From assembly GCA_002059205.1 (NCBI GenBank), contig MVCQ01000010.1, positions 1 to 13,625 on the forward strand: 13,625 nt of DNA, in the 5' to 3' direction. This document shows positions 13,418-13,625 of this stretch, piece after piece. A model generated the notes under the pieces. The model was not told the origin of the DNA. It ran no database searches and was given only the letters and a program-made list of their open reading frames with translations. The translations under genes and the position numbers were made by a program. Origin of the DNA: Candidatus Latescibacteria bacterium 4484_107. Lineage in GTDB: Bacteria; Latescibacterota; 4484-107. Within the stretch, counting starts at the first letter, position 1; the number at the start of each line of letters is the position of its first letter.

Positions 13418-13569
13418 ATGAACGTATTTTACGATGATGAAGGGATGCACTCTATCTGAAGTTGGGGGATAAAAAGCCGGAAGGTGTGATCGAAATTTCA
13501 GAAGGGGTTCATTTGGATACTCAGGGATTCCACCTTTCCTATTTTAAAATAAATATTGAAAGTGCTTGA
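13418..13569 (+). pseudogene. DUF2283 family gene broken by a frameshift
   Basis: ATG 13418 follows AGGAG at 13408-13412 by 5 nt and opens MNVFYDDEG, the normal DUF2283 start. The frame then hits TGA at 13457-13459. Shifted from base 13447, the sequence continues ALYLKLGDKKPEGVIEIS, then EGVHLDT, the conserved body of the family, to a TGA at 13567-13569. One missing base in the GGG run at 13442-13444 explains the break (GGGG would give E-G-D-A-L-Y). Codons after LDT diverge from the usual ending, so a second change or simple divergence is possible there. DUF2283 proteins are small (about 60-70 residues), often near toxin-antitoxin genes, and of unknown function. This could be a real pseudogene, a sequencing error in a homopolymer, or programmed frameshifting; the first two are likelier. 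Confidence 0.75.
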
Positions 13570-13594
13570 CAAATTAGAATAATTGTGTTATTTT
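13566..13594 (+). promoter_or_regulatory. Strong predicted promoter reading out of the window
   Basis: TTGACA at 13566-13571 is a perfect -35 box, followed by a 17-bp AT-rich spacer and TATTTT at 13589-13594. The -35 box overlaps the DUF2283 stop. An ATG begins at 13601, six bases after the -10 box. Confidence 0.65.
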
Positions 13595-13600
13595 CTGTAC

Positions 13601-13625
13601 ATGTTTACTTCCGCTACATCTCGGG
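13601..13625 (+). CDS. Possible start of a further gene (eight codons only)
   Basis: ATG 13601 opens MFTSATSR before the window ends. It has no Shine-Dalgarno, but lies exactly where a transcript from the promoter at 13566-13594 would begin. Too short to identify; the true start may lie beyond the window. Confidence 0.25.

Overview
The window reads as chromosomal DNA from a Gram-negative, moderately GC-rich bacterium, most likely a poorly characterised or uncultivated lineage. The Gram-negative call rests on a TolC-type outer-membrane protein with a signal peptide and a hybrid sensor kinase with a periplasmic loop. There are no rRNA or tRNA genes and no phage or transposase genes, and nothing names a genus. 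The spacers are unusual: nearly all carry degenerate short tandem repeats (several of period 7) or palindromes, a trait I associate from memory with metagenome-derived genomes.

Left half (1-6298, all on the minus strand). In transcription order: comEC (DNA uptake channel), a hybrid histidine kinase (HAMP, NtrB-like HisKA, HATPase, receiver), pfkA (ATP-type 6-phosphofructokinase, TTG start), and the 5' part of an unrecognised gene with a GGNPFSGNSH motif that leaves the window at base 1. The spacers are 93-315 bp, so these are probably not one tight operon. The comEC-kinase spacer holds two oppositely oriented copies of a palindrome with core TCGGGA-WW-ACAA-WW-TCCCGA.

Centre (6299-12232). A 355-bp divergent region separates comEC from a plus-strand cluster. 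It holds a comEC promoter overlapped by the palindrome TTGACAG-N4-CTGTCAA, a promoter for the plus-strand cluster, and a leader hairpin. The cluster is: a MarR-type winged-helix regulator fused to a rubrerythrin-like diiron domain; an outer-membrane efflux protein; an ABC exporter half-transporter with an N-terminal PH/GRAM-like domain and a four-cysteine zinc ribbon; and a DUF1854 protein. Each of the three gene-gene gaps contains a long inverted repeat. I read the cluster as an export system possibly governed by an iron- or peroxide-sensing regulator. The individual domains are recognisable; their functional link is inference.

Right end (12233-13625). After about 390 bp without a convincing gene comes a toxin-antitoxin region: higB-higA, then a DUF2283 gene broken by a frameshift at a G run, then a strong promoter facing out of the window. 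A 73-bp promoter-bearing repeat lies upstream of both higB and the DUF2283 gene, and its -35/-10 core also resembles the promoter of the MarR-rubrerythrin gene. Two promoters here place the -10 hexamer exactly six bases before an ATG, which suggests leaderless mRNAs.
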